Positions 48,092 to 58,291 of a stretch of 64,000 bases of DNA are shown here, piece by piece. The notes under the pieces were generated by a model. That model saw nothing but the letters and a program-made list of their open reading frames with translations, had not been told where the DNA came from and did no database searches. The translations under genes and the position numbers were made by a program. Position 1 is the first letter of the stretch, and each line of letters begins with the position of its first letter. The stretch covers positions 28,439 to 92,438 of the forward strand of contig JANYGZ010000050.1 in assembly GCA_025362235.1 (NCBI GenBank), read 5' to 3'. The DNA is from Ferruginibacter sp. GTDB taxonomy: Bacteria; Bacteroidota; Bacteroidia; Chitinophagales; Chitinophagaceae.

Positions 48092-49681
48092 ATGAAAAAA
48101 TACCTTGTTTTTTTATTCCTCTTTTTTTCTGTCAAAGTTGTTGCACAACAAAATGAAAAATGGGGAGACCAGGGAGATGGTCAATATCGTAATCCGGTTA
48201 TTCCGGGTGACTTTAGTGATATTGATGCTATTCGTGTTGGGGCAGATTATTATGCCATTTCCTCTACCTTTCAATTTAGTCCCGGTGTTGTTGTACTTCA
48301 CTCAAAAGATTTAGTGAACTGGCAAATTACAGGCCATATAGCAAATGATATTAGTGCCATCAGCCCTGAATTAAATTGGGATAAAATGAACCGCTATGGT
48401 AAAGGGATTTGGGCAGGTGCTATCCGTTATCATGCAGGAAAATTTTGGGCATATTTTGGTACACCTGATGAAGGCTTTTTTATGACTACTGCTAAAAACC
48501 CTGCTGGCCCATGGGAGCCATTACACCATTTGTGGAATACAAGCGGTTGGGATGATTGTTGTCCTTTTTGGGACGATGACGGACAAGCTTATTTTATTGC
48601 CACCCATTTTGCAGATAACTATAAAATACATTTATTTAAAATGAGCGGAGATGGTAAAAAGATTGATAGGCAATCTGATTCCATTATTCACCAGTCTGAA
48701 GGAAGTGAGGCAAACAAACTCTATAAGATAAATGGAATTTATTATCATTTTTTTAGTGAAGTAAAAAGCGAAGGAAGAGTTACCATGATGGAGCGTTCCA
48801 AAAATATTTATGGCCCTTATGAAACCAAACAATTAAATCATGTAAACCCATTAACAGACAAAGAGCCGAATCAGGGCGGTTTGGTGCAGGCTGTTGCAGG
48901 CGACTGGTGGTTCTTTACACACCAGGGTACAGGAAGCTGGGAAGGCCGGGCTGCCTGCCTGTTGCCGGTTACCTGGGTAAATGGCTGGCCAATTATTGGC
49001 AAGGTTGCAGCAGATACCATTGGCAATATGGTATGGCAATATAAAAAAACAATACCATCATCCCCTAAAAGTATTCCTTCATCAAATGATGAATTTAATC
49101 AGGCTCATTTATCGCCACAATGGGAATGGAATTATCAACCCCGAAAAGATAAATGGTCGCTGACAGAACATACAGGTTTTTGCCGGCTAGATGCATTTCC
49201 CCCTGCAAAATTGATTGATACTAGTGATGAACGCAAAGCATTTTTCAGGGCTGGTAATACGCTTACACAACGCAGTATGCGTACTGTAAGCAATGAGGTA
49301 GTAATCAAAATAAATATAAAAGGAATGGTTAATGGAGAAGTGGCTGGGTTATGTCATTTCTCTGCAATGTATAGCACATTTGGAATAAAACAAGATGGTG
49401 GAAAACGGTTCTTGAAGTATGATAACAACGGGCAAGAAACTAAAGGACCTGTAGTTAAGCAGCAGGTAATCTGGTTAAAATCTGTTTGGGATTGGAATGG
49501 TATAAGTCAATATGCATACAGCCTTGATGGAAAAAACTTTTTACCCTTTGGCGATAGCTATCAACTGTCATGGGGTTTTTATCGTGGCGACAGAATAGGT
49601 ATATTTAATTATACTACTGACAAAGAAAATGGTTTTATAGAGGTAGATTGGTTTCATTATAACTATGCAATTTTTAAATAA
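48092..49681 (+). CDS. GH43 glycoside hydrolase (arabinofuranosidase/xylosidase type)
   Basis: A 529-residue secreted enzyme, start taken at ATG 48092 (MKKYLVFLFLFF, signal to VVAQ). The five-bladed GH43 propeller opens with YRNPVIPGDFSDIDAIRVGA (general base Asp), WAGAIRYHAGKFWAYFGTP, DDCCPFWDDDGQAYFIATHF, IIHQSEGSEANKLYKINGIY (general acid Glu), and GSWEGRAACLLPVTW; a C-terminal beta-sandwich of the GH43_C2 kind follows (about 340-529), ending VDWFHYNYAIFK. The enzyme should act on arabinosyl or xylosyl side chains with inversion. It follows GH106 by 31 bp and precedes GH78 by 19 bp, so the three are co-transcribed. Confidence 0.92.
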   Translation: MKKYLVFLFLFFSVKVVAQQNEKWGDQGDGQYRNPVIPGDFSDIDAIRVGADYYAISSTFQFSPGVVVLHSKDLVNWQITGHIANDISAISPELNWDKMNRYGKGIWAGAIRYHAGKFWAYFGTPDEGFFMTTAKNPAGPWEPLHHLWNTSGWDDCCPFWDDDGQAYFIATHFADNYKIHLFKMSGDGKKIDRQSDSIIHQSEGSEANKLYKINGIYYHFFSEVKSEGRVTMMERSKNIYGPYETKQLNHVNPLTDKEPNQGGLVQAVAGDWWFFTHQGTGSWEGRAACLLPVTWVNGWPIIGKVAADTIGNMVWQYKKTIPSSPKSIPSSNDEFNQAHLSPQWEWNYQPRKDKWSLTEHTGFCRLDAFPPAKLIDTSDERKAFFRAGNTLTQRSMRTVSNEVVIKINIKGMVNGEVAGLCHFSAMYSTFGIKQDGGKRFLKYDNNGQETKGPVVKQQVIWLKSVWDWNGISQYAYSLDGKNFLPFGDSYQLSWGFYRGDRIGIFNYTTDKENGFIEVDWFHYNYAIFK

Positions 49682-49700
49682 AAAAAATAAAAATTATCCA

Positions 49701-52481
49701 ATGATGATGATCAGAAAATCTATTTGTATTGCAGTGTTGATGCTGGCAACTGTTACTACATTTGCACAACTACAAATAACCACTGCCTTATGTGAAAATA
49801 AAATCAATCCTGCTGGTGTGGCTTTACAAAATATCCGTTTTGGATGGGAACTCAATTCAAATGAAAACGATCAGTATCAAACGGCTTACCAGTTGGTAAT
49901 TGCATCTTCAAAAGATAAACTGAATGCAGGGAAATATGATGTGTATAATTCTGATATAGTAAAGAGCAGGCAAACTGTTTTAGTTGAATATAAGGGCAAC
50001 CCATTGCAGGCAGCACAACTATATTTCTGGAAGCTGCAGGTGTGGGATAAAAATAATCTGCCTTCAAAATGGAGCAGTAGTCAGCAATTTATCACCGGCT
50101 TGTTTTCAGCAAAAGACTGGTCTGCCGCAAAGTGGATTGGTTACGAACAGATGAATGATTCCATGCGTACAGTACCCGGCATACATGAACCTTATGCAGA
50201 AGAATTAGGCAATAAATGCATTCAGCGGCCGGTAGTGCCTTTGTTCAGAAAATCATTTGTGGTTTCAAAAAAAGTGAAGGCTGCATTATTATTTGTTACC
50301 GGATTGGGCCAGTATGAATTAAGTGTAAATGGTACCAAAACTGGTACTGCTTTTCTTGCTCCCGGCTGGACTTATTTTGATAAAACAGTTTTGTACAACA
50401 GCTTTGATGTAACGCAGCAATTGGTAAATGGTAAAAATGCTATTGGTGTAATTGTGGGTAATGGATTTTACAATATCAACCGGGAGCGGTATTTTAAAAT
50501 TGTCGCAGCATTCGGTATGCCCACCATGATCTGCCGTTTAAAAATTATCTATGAGGATGGTTCTGCCGAAGACATTGTTTCTGATGCAAGCTGGAAAACT
50601 TCTCCTTCTCCCATTACCTATAGCAGCATTTATGGTGGAGAAGATTATGATGCAAGATTGGAACAATCCGATTGGAACATGCCATCATTTGATGATACCA
50701 AATGGATGCCATCTTTGCTGGTAAAACCTCCTTTAGGTAAGTTGTTGCCCGAACAGGATTACCCCGTTACACTGATGGATTCATTCGTTGCAAAAAAAGT
50801 ATTGCACCCTTCCTCAAATATATACCTATATGATTTTGGTCAAAATATTTCAGGAATTGTTAGTTTGAAAGTAAGGGGAAAAAAAGGGCAGGCTATAAAA
50901 ATAATTCCTGCTGAATTGATCAATAAAAATCAACTCTATAATCAACATGCAACAGGTGATCCTTACTATTTTTCCTACACTTTAAAAAGCGATACAGAAG
51001 AAGTATGGCAGCCAAAATTTACCTATTATGGTTTCAGGTATGTGCAGGTAGATGGAGCTGTGCCTGATACTGTTGAAAATAGTTTATCACTTCCGGTGAT
51101 AACACAACTTACTTCTTTGCATAACAGAAATGCCAATCCGGAAAATGGCAGTTTTGAATGTTCCAATCAATTGTTCAACCGCATCTATACGCTCATCAAC
51201 TGGGCTATAAAAAGTAACATGCAAAGTGTGATTACCGATTGTCCGCACCGGGAAAAATTAAGCTGGCTCGAACAGGATTACCTGATGGGTAATTCTATTC
51301 ATTACAACAATGATATATACCACCTATACCGAAAGCTGGTGTACGACCTGATGGATGCACAATATCCGGAAGGGTTTGTTCCGGATATTGCACCAGAATT
51401 TGTGGTGTTTAACGGAGGTTTTTTAGACTCACCGGAGTGGGGAAGCAGTGCAGTGATTTTACCTTGGCTATTGTATGAGTGGTATGGCGATAAAGACATT
51501 TTGCAAAAGGCTTACTGGATGACGAAAAAATATGTTGACTATCTGAAAACTAAATCAACCAATAATATTTTGTCGCATGGTTTGGGCGACTGGTATGATT
51601 ATGGACCCAAGCCCCCGGGAGAAGCCCAGCTAACTCCTAAATCTGTTACAGCAACTGCCATCTATTATTATGATGCGGCACTGGTAAGTAAAATGGCGAA
51701 TGTGCTGGATGAAAAGAAGGATGCAAGAAAATATGAAACACTGGCAGCATCCATTAAACAATCGTTTAATAAAAAATTCTTTAACAGTAAAACCAGGGTC
51801 TATTCAACCGGTAGTCAAACTGCAATGGCAATGCCTTTAAGCGTGGGGCTGGTAGAAGAAAAAAATAAAAATGCAGTTTTAAAAAACCTGGTCGATTCAA
51901 TTTATGCCGGTAATAAAGCATTGACGGCAGGCGATATTGGTTTTCACTTTTTGGTAAAAGCATTGGATGAAGGCGGGGCTTCTCAACTGATTTTTGATAT
52001 GAACAACCGGGATGATGTGCCGGGTTATGGCTTTCAATTAAAGAAAGGTGCTACGGCATTAACGGAATCATGGCCGGGCCTGGAGGAAGTGTCTAACAAT
52101 CATTTAATGCTGGGGCATATTATGGAATGGTTTTACAGCGGGCTTGCCGGTATCAGCCAGGAAAAAGCTTCGGTTGCCTTTAATCATATCAGGATAAGGC
52201 CACAGCCTGTTGGGGATATTACTTTCGCTAAAGGCAAATTTCATTCCCCTTATGGATGGATAATTAGTGAGTGGAAAAAAGAAGGAAAGCAATTTTTATT
52301 ACGTGTAAACATACCGGTAAATACAGATGCAATAATTTATTTACCGGCTACAGCCTCATCTGTTATAAAAGAAAACGGCACACCAATCAAAAATAAAGAA
52401 TATGGTAGATTTTTATCAAACAAGGCAGGTATCATATCTATTAAAGTAGGTTCGGGCAATTATATTTTGGAGGTAGAATAA
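49701..52481 (+). CDS. alpha-L-rhamnosidase, GH78
   Basis: A 926-residue secreted enzyme, start taken at ATG 49701 because it gives a signal peptide (IRKSICIAVLMLATV, then TTFAQ). Domains in order are an N-terminal Fn3-like sandwich (FGWELNSNENDQYQTAYQLV), a CBM67-like rhamnose-binding domain (FVVSKKVKAALLFVTGLGQY, ELSVNGTKTGTAFLAPGWTY), a linker sandwich, and the (alpha/alpha)6 barrel with TDCPHREKLSWLEQDYLMGN, where the family places its general acid (the expected Glu of DCPxRxE is a Glu-Lys pair here), ALTESWPGLEEVSNNHLMLG and a C-terminal sandwich. GH78 removes rhamnose with inversion. It follows GH43 by 19 bp. Confidence 0.92.
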   Translation: MMMIRKSICIAVLMLATVTTFAQLQITTALCENKINPAGVALQNIRFGWELNSNENDQYQTAYQLVIASSKDKLNAGKYDVYNSDIVKSRQTVLVEYKGNPLQAAQLYFWKLQVWDKNNLPSKWSSSQQFITGLFSAKDWSAAKWIGYEQMNDSMRTVPGIHEPYAEELGNKCIQRPVVPLFRKSFVVSKKVKAALLFVTGLGQYELSVNGTKTGTAFLAPGWTYFDKTVLYNSFDVTQQLVNGKNAIGVIVGNGFYNINRERYFKIVAAFGMPTMICRLKIIYEDGSAEDIVSDASWKTSPSPITYSSIYGGEDYDARLEQSDWNMPSFDDTKWMPSLLVKPPLGKLLPEQDYPVTLMDSFVAKKVLHPSSNIYLYDFGQNISGIVSLKVRGKKGQAIKIIPAELINKNQLYNQHATGDPYYFSYTLKSDTEEVWQPKFTYYGFRYVQVDGAVPDTVENSLSLPVITQLTSLHNRNANPENGSFECSNQLFNRIYTLINWAIKSNMQSVITDCPHREKLSWLEQDYLMGNSIHYNNDIYHLYRKLVYDLMDAQYPEGFVPDIAPEFVVFNGGFLDSPEWGSSAVILPWLLYEWYGDKDILQKAYWMTKKYVDYLKTKSTNNILSHGLGDWYDYGPKPPGEAQLTPKSVTATAIYYYDAALVSKMANVLDEKKDARKYETLAASIKQSFNKKFFNSKTRVYSTGSQTAMAMPLSVGLVEEKNKNAVLKNLVDSIYAGNKALTAGDIGFHFLVKALDEGGASQLIFDMNNRDDVPGYGFQLKKGATALTESWPGLEEVSNNHLMLGHIMEWFYSGLAGISQEKASVAFNHIRIRPQPVGDITFAKGKFHSPYGWIISEWKKEGKQFLLRVNIPVNTDAIIYLPATASSVIKENGTPIKNKEYGRFLSNKAGIISIKVGSGNYILEVE

Positions 52482-52601
52482 TTGGGTAATTCATTTAACC
52501 CACTTTGTAGCTAAGAGTCACCAAATTGAGCAATAGTATGGGTTTCATCTTTTTTTTTGTGGCGGTTTGTGTACTACAGATTTAATTTGCTTAAAGGGTT
52601 T

Positions 52602-53445
52602 TTATTTTTTTTGTTTCAGGGCATTATGTATTTGCCCGAGATCTTCGGTTGGTTCGGTGCACCGCTTTATTTGTATGATTTTATCGTAACTGTTTTGTGC
52701 TGTTGTCAGCACTGATTTTTGTGTGGATGCCTTCCTTTTTACTTCTTTCCAATCATCGTTGATACCAGATTGTTTTAGCTGATGATGTATAGTGTTTACA
52801 AGCCAATAGGTCAGTAATCCTAAATGCAAATGCGCCATGGTTGAGACATCATTTTTATGATAAATGGGGCGCAGGTCTAAATCTGTTTTCAATATTCTAA
52901 AGGTATATTCTATCTCTCTGATGGTATTGTAAATCATCCATTCTAAGGCTTCGGCTGTATCTTCTAAATTTGTTCTTAAAAAATAGGTGCCCAATTTTTT
53001 ATTTGCTTCTTCGGCTTTTGCCACGTCCTTTTGCCAGTAAATATTTTTTACTATTTGGTTAGCAGTGTCAATATCAAGGGTGATGTTGTAAAGATGATGG
53101 ATGGACGGATATTTTTGTTTGGCCCTGCCAATTCTTTGTTGCACTTTATCTACTTTCTTAATGCCTCTTGGTTTGCTTAAGCTTTGTTTTATTAAATTTA
53201 ATTGCTCTTCATAGCCCTGCTCCAGCCTGCTTTTGATGCCTTGCTCTTTCATTGCTTTGGCTGGGCTTTCTACCTTCAAAAAACTATCTGTATATTTTTC
53301 ACTTTGCACCAGTGACAGTCTTATTATTTTTTAGATTTGGTGAGCAAATAAGTTTCTTTGCCTTGCTGCATGGGCTTGTAGTCTTTCATTTTTGACCTGC
53401 TTACTACCACATATTTGTATCCCTCCCGGGTTAAAGTATCAAAAT
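52602..53445 (-). pseudogene. IS1634-family transposase remnant (C-terminal part, frameshifted)
   Basis: The minus-strand frame 52602-53309 codes for the C-terminal half of an IS1634 (IS4 superfamily) transposase: SEKYTDSFLKVESPAKAMKE, GIKKVDKVQQRIGRAKQKYP, TANQIVKNIYWQKDVAKAEE, LGTYFLRTNLEDTAEALEWM and IREIEYTFRILKTDLDLRPI, the last two around the catalytic Glu of the DDE triad. Upstream, in another frame, GYKYVVVSRSKMKDYK continues the same protein; the break is at the T run 53327-53332 (one missing base). The N-terminal half with the two Asp residues is absent, and no terminal inverted repeats were found. It lies between convergent GH78 and GH2 genes and is not functional. Confidence 0.85.
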
Positions 53446-53625
53446 TAAAATTTTGAAACCCGGTAAGCCTTACCTGGAATTTATCCAGTCTTGGAGCATC
53501 AGATTTTACATAATTGATGCAAAAAATGTTGTTATCACAACTGCAATATGCAATGGGGTAGCAACCGGGGGAATTATTTCATCCTCTGATATACCTTCAA
53601 TTTAAAATGATTTTTCCTTTTCAAC

Positions 53626-56433
53626 TTACCTGAAATCAAACCATAAACTGCCGCTAACAGGCGTGTAGTTTAATTGAATATTCTGCTGGCTCTGCGGACC
53701 TATTTTCTCTGCTGGCTGAAACTTGGTTCCGATGGGGCTGATGGCATTCATAAATCCGATATTGCCTTCAGGAAATGGCGGGCTGGTATTATCATTATAC
53801 GCTCCTTTTGGCTTGTCGGGTTTCAGCATTTCAAGGAAAATATTTTCTTCTACATTATACACCGTAAAAGCCGCTTCCTTATTTTCTATAGTCACCCAAT
53901 ACAAGCTGGCATGATAACCTTTAAACTCAGGATAGTTCCAGCTTTCACCGGTAATAGTGTTGTTATAGTTTTTGTGCCACACGCCAAACTGTTGTCCTTT
54001 TAGCCGGTTCTTCCAAACCCTATAAGGCCCTTGTCCCATCCACTTCATGCCGGTAACTTTTTCTTCCGGATAATTGAAAGTAATGCCCATAAAATCTACA
54101 GCATTTTTTTGCGAGTACTTATACTCAAGCCTGGCTGGCAATCCCGGCGAAAAAGTCCATTTTATGGTAAAGAAAAATTCACCGTCGTATAAAGGCTCAA
54201 CAATGTAGCCGCCATTTTCTGCATAGTGCCTGAATGTTTTAAGTGTATGGTTAACCCCGGCCACAACCGGCCCATCGGAAAGTGATATCGTTGATTTGCT
54301 GTTAACAACCTTCTGCAAATAGCCGGTCGCTTTATTAAAATGATAAGCGACTCCATCTACGTTTACCACCAGGCTGCTGTCGCTCTCCGTAGTTTTTATT
54401 TTTCCTGCATTTGATACAGCCTTCCTGTTGCTATTAGCAACAACAGCCGGGCTTTGCAAAGGCCAGCTCCAGGTAAAAATTTCTCTGTTATATTGATCAT
54501 GGGCAGTAAGATATAAGGCATCATTATTTTGCCAACCTACAGGAAGGTTCAAGTTGATGCAACCTTTTTCACCTGGCGCCAAAACTGATTTTACTTTGCC
54601 CGTTGCACTTATAGAAGATGCTATTTCGGTATCAGCGGCAGTGGGTAGTTTGCACAGCTTCCAGGTAAAAATGCATTTGGAAAGATTGGTGTAGAGATAG
54701 CGGTTTTCTATAGCAAGTTTTCCATTAAAAGAAGGCATGATAGATGGTTGACTGATATAAACAGGGCTCCAGATTTCTTTGATCGTGTAGAAGCTTCCTT
54801 CCTTTTCACGATGCGGCCCAACGATACCATCAGGTGCCATATTGCTGTTCGTGTCCATGCTGTCCGCTTTATCTTTCCGCATGATGCCTTCATCATGAAA
54901 CGACCAAAGGAATCCACCTGCGCCATAAGGATGTTGCAAAATAAGGTTCCAGAAATCGTCGAGGCCTGCACCTTGCCCACCATCATAGAGGCCATGCATA
55001 AATTCTGTCGGAAAAAAAATATCTTTTCCATAAAGCGATGAATTCACTACATAATTATAATCGGGATAATGCTTGGTATCGGTACCATTAAATTTCTCCC
55101 AGGGATGAATGACCAGCCTGTTTTGCGGATCGTACATTGCATAATCATTATCAAGTCCACGATTCCAGCCACCTTCATTACCATTATCCCAAATAACAAC
55201 AGAAGGATGGTTAACATCCCTGATCACCAATTCCTTTACTAACGGTCTGCCAGCTAAGGTGTCGTATGCGGCCTGCCAGCCCGTCAATTCATCCAATACA
55301 AAAAGGCCTAATGAATCACATGCATCAAGGAAGTGCTGATCGGGCGGGTAATGCGACATACGAACCGCATTCATATTCATATCTTTCATCAGGTTGATGT
55401 CAAGCAGGCTAATGTCTTTACTCAATGTGCGGCCAGTTTCGGGCCATTCGCTGTGGCGGCACACACCTTTGAAAATTACTTTTGTTCCGTTTACATAAAA
55501 GCCATCCTGCTTTCTGAGTTCCGCCGTTCTGAAACCAAAACGTTGGGAGATGGTATGCAGTACCTGGCCTTTATTTTTTAATGTAACTATTACCTGGTAA
55601 ATATTTGGAAACTCAGGGTTCCACAGCAGGGGGTTGGTAAATTTATTTTTTAAAACAAAACTATCCTGTTGAATAGTAGTTTGCAGCATAATAGGATTTC
55701 CAAAATTTACTCCCTTCGATGTTTGTAGCTGCGCCACAATGGTAGTGCCCGGCTGTACAGACTTTGCAAATACATTCATTGCAAATGATCCATCGGCTTT
55801 CGCATCAATCGCTACCCGGTCGATAAAAATTTGCGGAACTATTTCTAAATAAACAGGCCGATAGATGCCGCCCAATGTCCAAAAGTCTCCTTGCCGCTCT
55901 GCTCTGTTTACAGAATGCTCGGCAGACATTTTACTCACGGTTACGGCTAACAGGTTGTCCGCATCAAATTTTACCAGCTCGGTGATGTCGTATTTAAACC
56001 GGTAAAAACCTCCCTGGTGAATGTTGCCGGCAGACCTGCCATTAATCTTTACTTCTGTGTCCGTCATCGATCCTTCAAAAACTATAAAAACCTTTTTATT
56101 ACGCAACTCATTAGCAAGTTTAAAATGATATTTATACAAACCCTGCTCGTCGGTAAGAACCTTATCACGGCCGTAGCTATAAGCGCCAAAGCCCTGCTGC
56201 TCCCAGTTAGAAGGTACCTGTATGCTGCTCCACTTGCCACTGTTCATTCCTTTGGTACAAAAAAACTCCCATGCTACGGTATGGTCTTTATCTGTGCCGG
56301 AAAGATATTGCAGTATTGTTTGCTGGGCAAAGCTGCATACCGGTGATAGAAAAAGGAGGATGAAAAAAGAATAAGCAAATATCTGTAGATGCCGGATGGA
56401 TGAATATTGCAATCGCTTAAGAAATGTTATCAT
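53626..56433 (-). CDS. beta-galactosidase-like enzyme, GH2
   Basis: A 935-residue secreted enzyme on the strand opposite to the rest of the locus. A leader (about 1-37) is followed by the GH2 sugar-binding domain (IQVPSNWEQQGFGAYSYGRD, FEGSMTDTEVKINGRSAGN), an immunoglobulin-like domain (about 220-310), the barrel with FKGVCRHSEWPETGRTLSKD, MKDMNMNAVRMSHYPPDQHF and VIWDNGNEGGWNRGLD (acid/base Glu), then FFPTEFMHGLYDGGQG with the probable nucleophile Glu, and C-terminal sandwich domains. It should cleave beta-galactosyl or related beta-glycosyl bonds in the periplasm. It faces the IS1634 remnant, which may mark an inversion or insertion. Confidence 0.92.
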   Translation of the reverse strand: MITFLKRLQYSSIRHLQIFAYSFFILLFLSPVCSFAQQTILQYLSGTDKDHTVAWEFFCTKGMNSGKWSSIQVPSNWEQQGFGAYSYGRDKVLTDEQGLYKYHFKLANELRNKKVFIVFEGSMTDTEVKINGRSAGNIHQGGFYRFKYDITELVKFDADNLLAVTVSKMSAEHSVNRAERQGDFWTLGGIYRPVYLEIVPQIFIDRVAIDAKADGSFAMNVFAKSVQPGTTIVAQLQTSKGVNFGNPIMLQTTIQQDSFVLKNKFTNPLLWNPEFPNIYQVIVTLKNKGQVLHTISQRFGFRTAELRKQDGFYVNGTKVIFKGVCRHSEWPETGRTLSKDISLLDINLMKDMNMNAVRMSHYPPDQHFLDACDSLGLFVLDELTGWQAAYDTLAGRPLVKELVIRDVNHPSVVIWDNGNEGGWNRGLDNDYAMYDPQNRLVIHPWEKFNGTDTKHYPDYNYVVNSSLYGKDIFFPTEFMHGLYDGGQGAGLDDFWNLILQHPYGAGGFLWSFHDEGIMRKDKADSMDTNSNMAPDGIVGPHREKEGSFYTIKEIWSPVYISQPSIMPSFNGKLAIENRYLYTNLSKCIFTWKLCKLPTAADTEIASSISATGKVKSVLAPGEKGCINLNLPVGWQNNDALYLTAHDQYNREIFTWSWPLQSPAVVANSNRKAVSNAGKIKTTESDSSLVVNVDGVAYHFNKATGYLQKVVNSKSTISLSDGPVVAGVNHTLKTFRHYAENGGYIVEPLYDGEFFFTIKWTFSPGLPARLEYKYSQKNAVDFMGITFNYPEEKVTGMKWMGQGPYRVWKNRLKGQQFGVWHKNYNNTITGESWNYPEFKGYHASLYWVTIENKEAAFTVYNVEENIFLEMLKPDKPKGAYNDNTSPPFPEGNIGFMNAISPIGTKFQPAEKIGPQSQQNIQLNYTPVSGSLWFDFR

Positions 56434-56861
56434 AAAAAATTTGATGCTTTTTTGATTTGATATTACAGAAAGGTATCACTTTTTATTTTTACACTTTGCC
56501 GGATGACCAATTTGCAAGTTAGCATATCAAACGATAAAAGATGAATACCTTTTATAATAAAACGAACGCCTTAAATGATATGAACAAACATTTGTAAACG
56601 GGCTCTACTAATATTTCACTATAAGGGAATAACTGCCGGAACCCGCCTGGATAACTGCTCTTCCATTTCGCCATATTTAGGATAAACCATTTATAATATT
56701 GATTGATTTTTTAAATCGTATTGCCGGATTGAAAAATTATACTAATAGTCTTTTATCCTTCTTTGATGCTTTTTTATTAATCGCTTTTGTTGTGTTGCTT
56801 CATCATCATTTAGTGCTTATATTGAATGCTTATTCATTCGATTGCTTATAATTTCTATTTT
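56434..56861. other. 428-bp divergent intergenic region
   Basis: AT-rich DNA between the GH2 gene (minus) and the truncated propeller gene (plus). No ORF, RNA gene or strong hairpin was recognised. It should hold promoters in both directions. Confidence 0.5.
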
Positions 56862-57242
56862 ATGAAATATCATTTGCTTTTTCTCACCGCAGTTTTAAAT
56901 TCAATAGGCACTTTAACACAAAATGATACACATTCGCCAGGCTCAAAGTTGCCAGTCGCTAAAGGTATGAAGCAACATGATTTTTTATATGCAGGTGAAT
57001 GGGAGAATTCGTCTTTTAAAGACAAGCAAATCTTTATTGTTAAAGATGCCAAAATTGCCTGGAGTTACACCATGCCCCGGGAAAGTGAATATGGTGATGC
57101 AACATTGCTTTCAAACGGTAATATTCTTTTCTCATGTATTCATGGGGCAAGTGAAGTAACACCTGATAAAAAGATCGTTTGGAACTATGCTGCACCTGCA
57201 AATTGCGAGATAGATACCTGCCATACAAAGCCCTGCTTTTAA
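56862..57242 (+). pseudogene. truncated propeller-type (PQQ-like) protein
   Basis: From ATG 56862 there are 126 residues: a signal peptide (KYHLLFLTAVLNSIGTL), then KGMKQHDFLYAGEWENSSF, QIFIVKDAKIAWSYTMPRES, YGDATLLSNGNILFSCIHGA and TPDKKIVWNYAAPANCEID. This is the first two blades of a PQQ-like propeller family whose members are normally about 320-350 residues. The reading ends abruptly with TCHTKPCF and TAA, and GH26 starts 22 bp later, so about 200 residues have been lost by deletion. It probably belonged to the same glycan locus. Confidence 0.7.
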
Positions 57243-57264
57243 AAATGATTAATAATTATTTACT

Positions 57265-58263
57265 ATGCAAAAGAAAGCGATTTACCTGTTACTGATTATA
57301 TACACGTTAGCAGGATTGCCCTTTACAATGTTGGCGCAACAGCAGCATAAGTTGTCCGACCCCAAAGCTACTAAAGAAGCCAGGGCATTGTATGCCTACA
57401 TCAATGATATGTTTGGAAAAAAAACATTGTCAGGGCAAATGTTCTCTGGCTGGGGTTTTGATGAAATCAATTACATCTATAATATCACGGGTAAATATCC
57501 TGCGATTAAAGGCTTCGATTTTATTCAGTCATCATTGAATGATTCTGTGGTAAAAGGAGCTATTGAATGGTGGAAAGATGGCGGCATCCCTACCATCATT
57601 TGGCATTGGGGCGCACCTGGCATTGGCGAAGGATATCCAAACAGTAAAAAAGAAATTGACATCACCAAATGTTTTCAAAAAGGAACGGTGGAATATGATT
57701 CGTTTTGGACAGAACTAAAAACAAAAGCAGATCTTTTGGAACGCCTGCAAAAAGCAAACATACCTATTTTATGGCGCCCATTTCATGAGCTGAATGGAAA
57801 TTGGTTTTGGTGGGGCAAACAAGGGCCCGGTAATTTTAAACGCCTGTGGACAACGATGTACAATTATTTTGTAAACGATAGAAAATTAAACAATTTAATA
57901 TGGGTACTTTGCTATACCGGCGAGCCGGATGGAGCCTGGTACCCCGGTGATAAATATGTTGACATTGCCGGCGCCGACACCTACAATAAAGGTGATAGTT
58001 CGATGCCGCTGATGTATAAAGCCGTAAAAGATATTACCGGCACCCGCGTGCCTATCGTGTACCACGAATGCGGCACACCTCCAAATCCTGATAAATGTTT
58101 TAAAGATGGCGCAATGTGGTCATGGTGGATGGAATGGCATACGCAGCATATACGCAAAGTTGATACGGCTTATTTAAAGCAAGTGTATGGCCATGAATTA
58201 ATAATTACCCGTGATGAAGTTCCGGATATTATGAAAGTTTACGGTAAAAAAATGAAGAAATAA
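57265..58263 (+). CDS. beta-mannanase-like enzyme, GH26
   Basis: A 332-residue secreted enzyme (signal about 1-24, LAQ). The GH26 barrel shows LSGQMFSGWGFDEINYIYNI, PAIKGFDFIQSS, PTIIWHWGAPGIGEGYPNSK, ILWRPFHELNGNWFWWGKQG with acid/base Glu175, and RVPIVYHECGTPPNPDKCF with nucleophile Glu268; MWSWWMEWHTQH forms the +1/+2 wall. The family is endo-beta-1,4-mannanase, with some members acting on mixed-linkage glucan or xylan. Length is that of a single catalytic domain. It precedes the GH97 gene by 28 bp, so the two are likely an operon. Confidence 0.9.
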   Translation: MQKKAIYLLLIIYTLAGLPFTMLAQQQHKLSDPKATKEARALYAYINDMFGKKTLSGQMFSGWGFDEINYIYNITGKYPAIKGFDFIQSSLNDSVVKGAIEWWKDGGIPTIIWHWGAPGIGEGYPNSKKEIDITKCFQKGTVEYDSFWTELKTKADLLERLQKANIPILWRPFHELNGNWFWWGKQGPGNFKRLWTTMYNYFVNDRKLNNLIWVLCYTGEPDGAWYPGDKYVDIAGADTYNKGDSSMPLMYKAVKDITGTRVPIVYHECGTPPNPDKCFKDGAMWSWWMEWHTQHIRKVDTAYLKQVYGHELIITRDEVPDIMKVYGKKMKK

Positions 58264-58291
58264 ATAGTCGTTAAAATATAAAAAATTCTAT

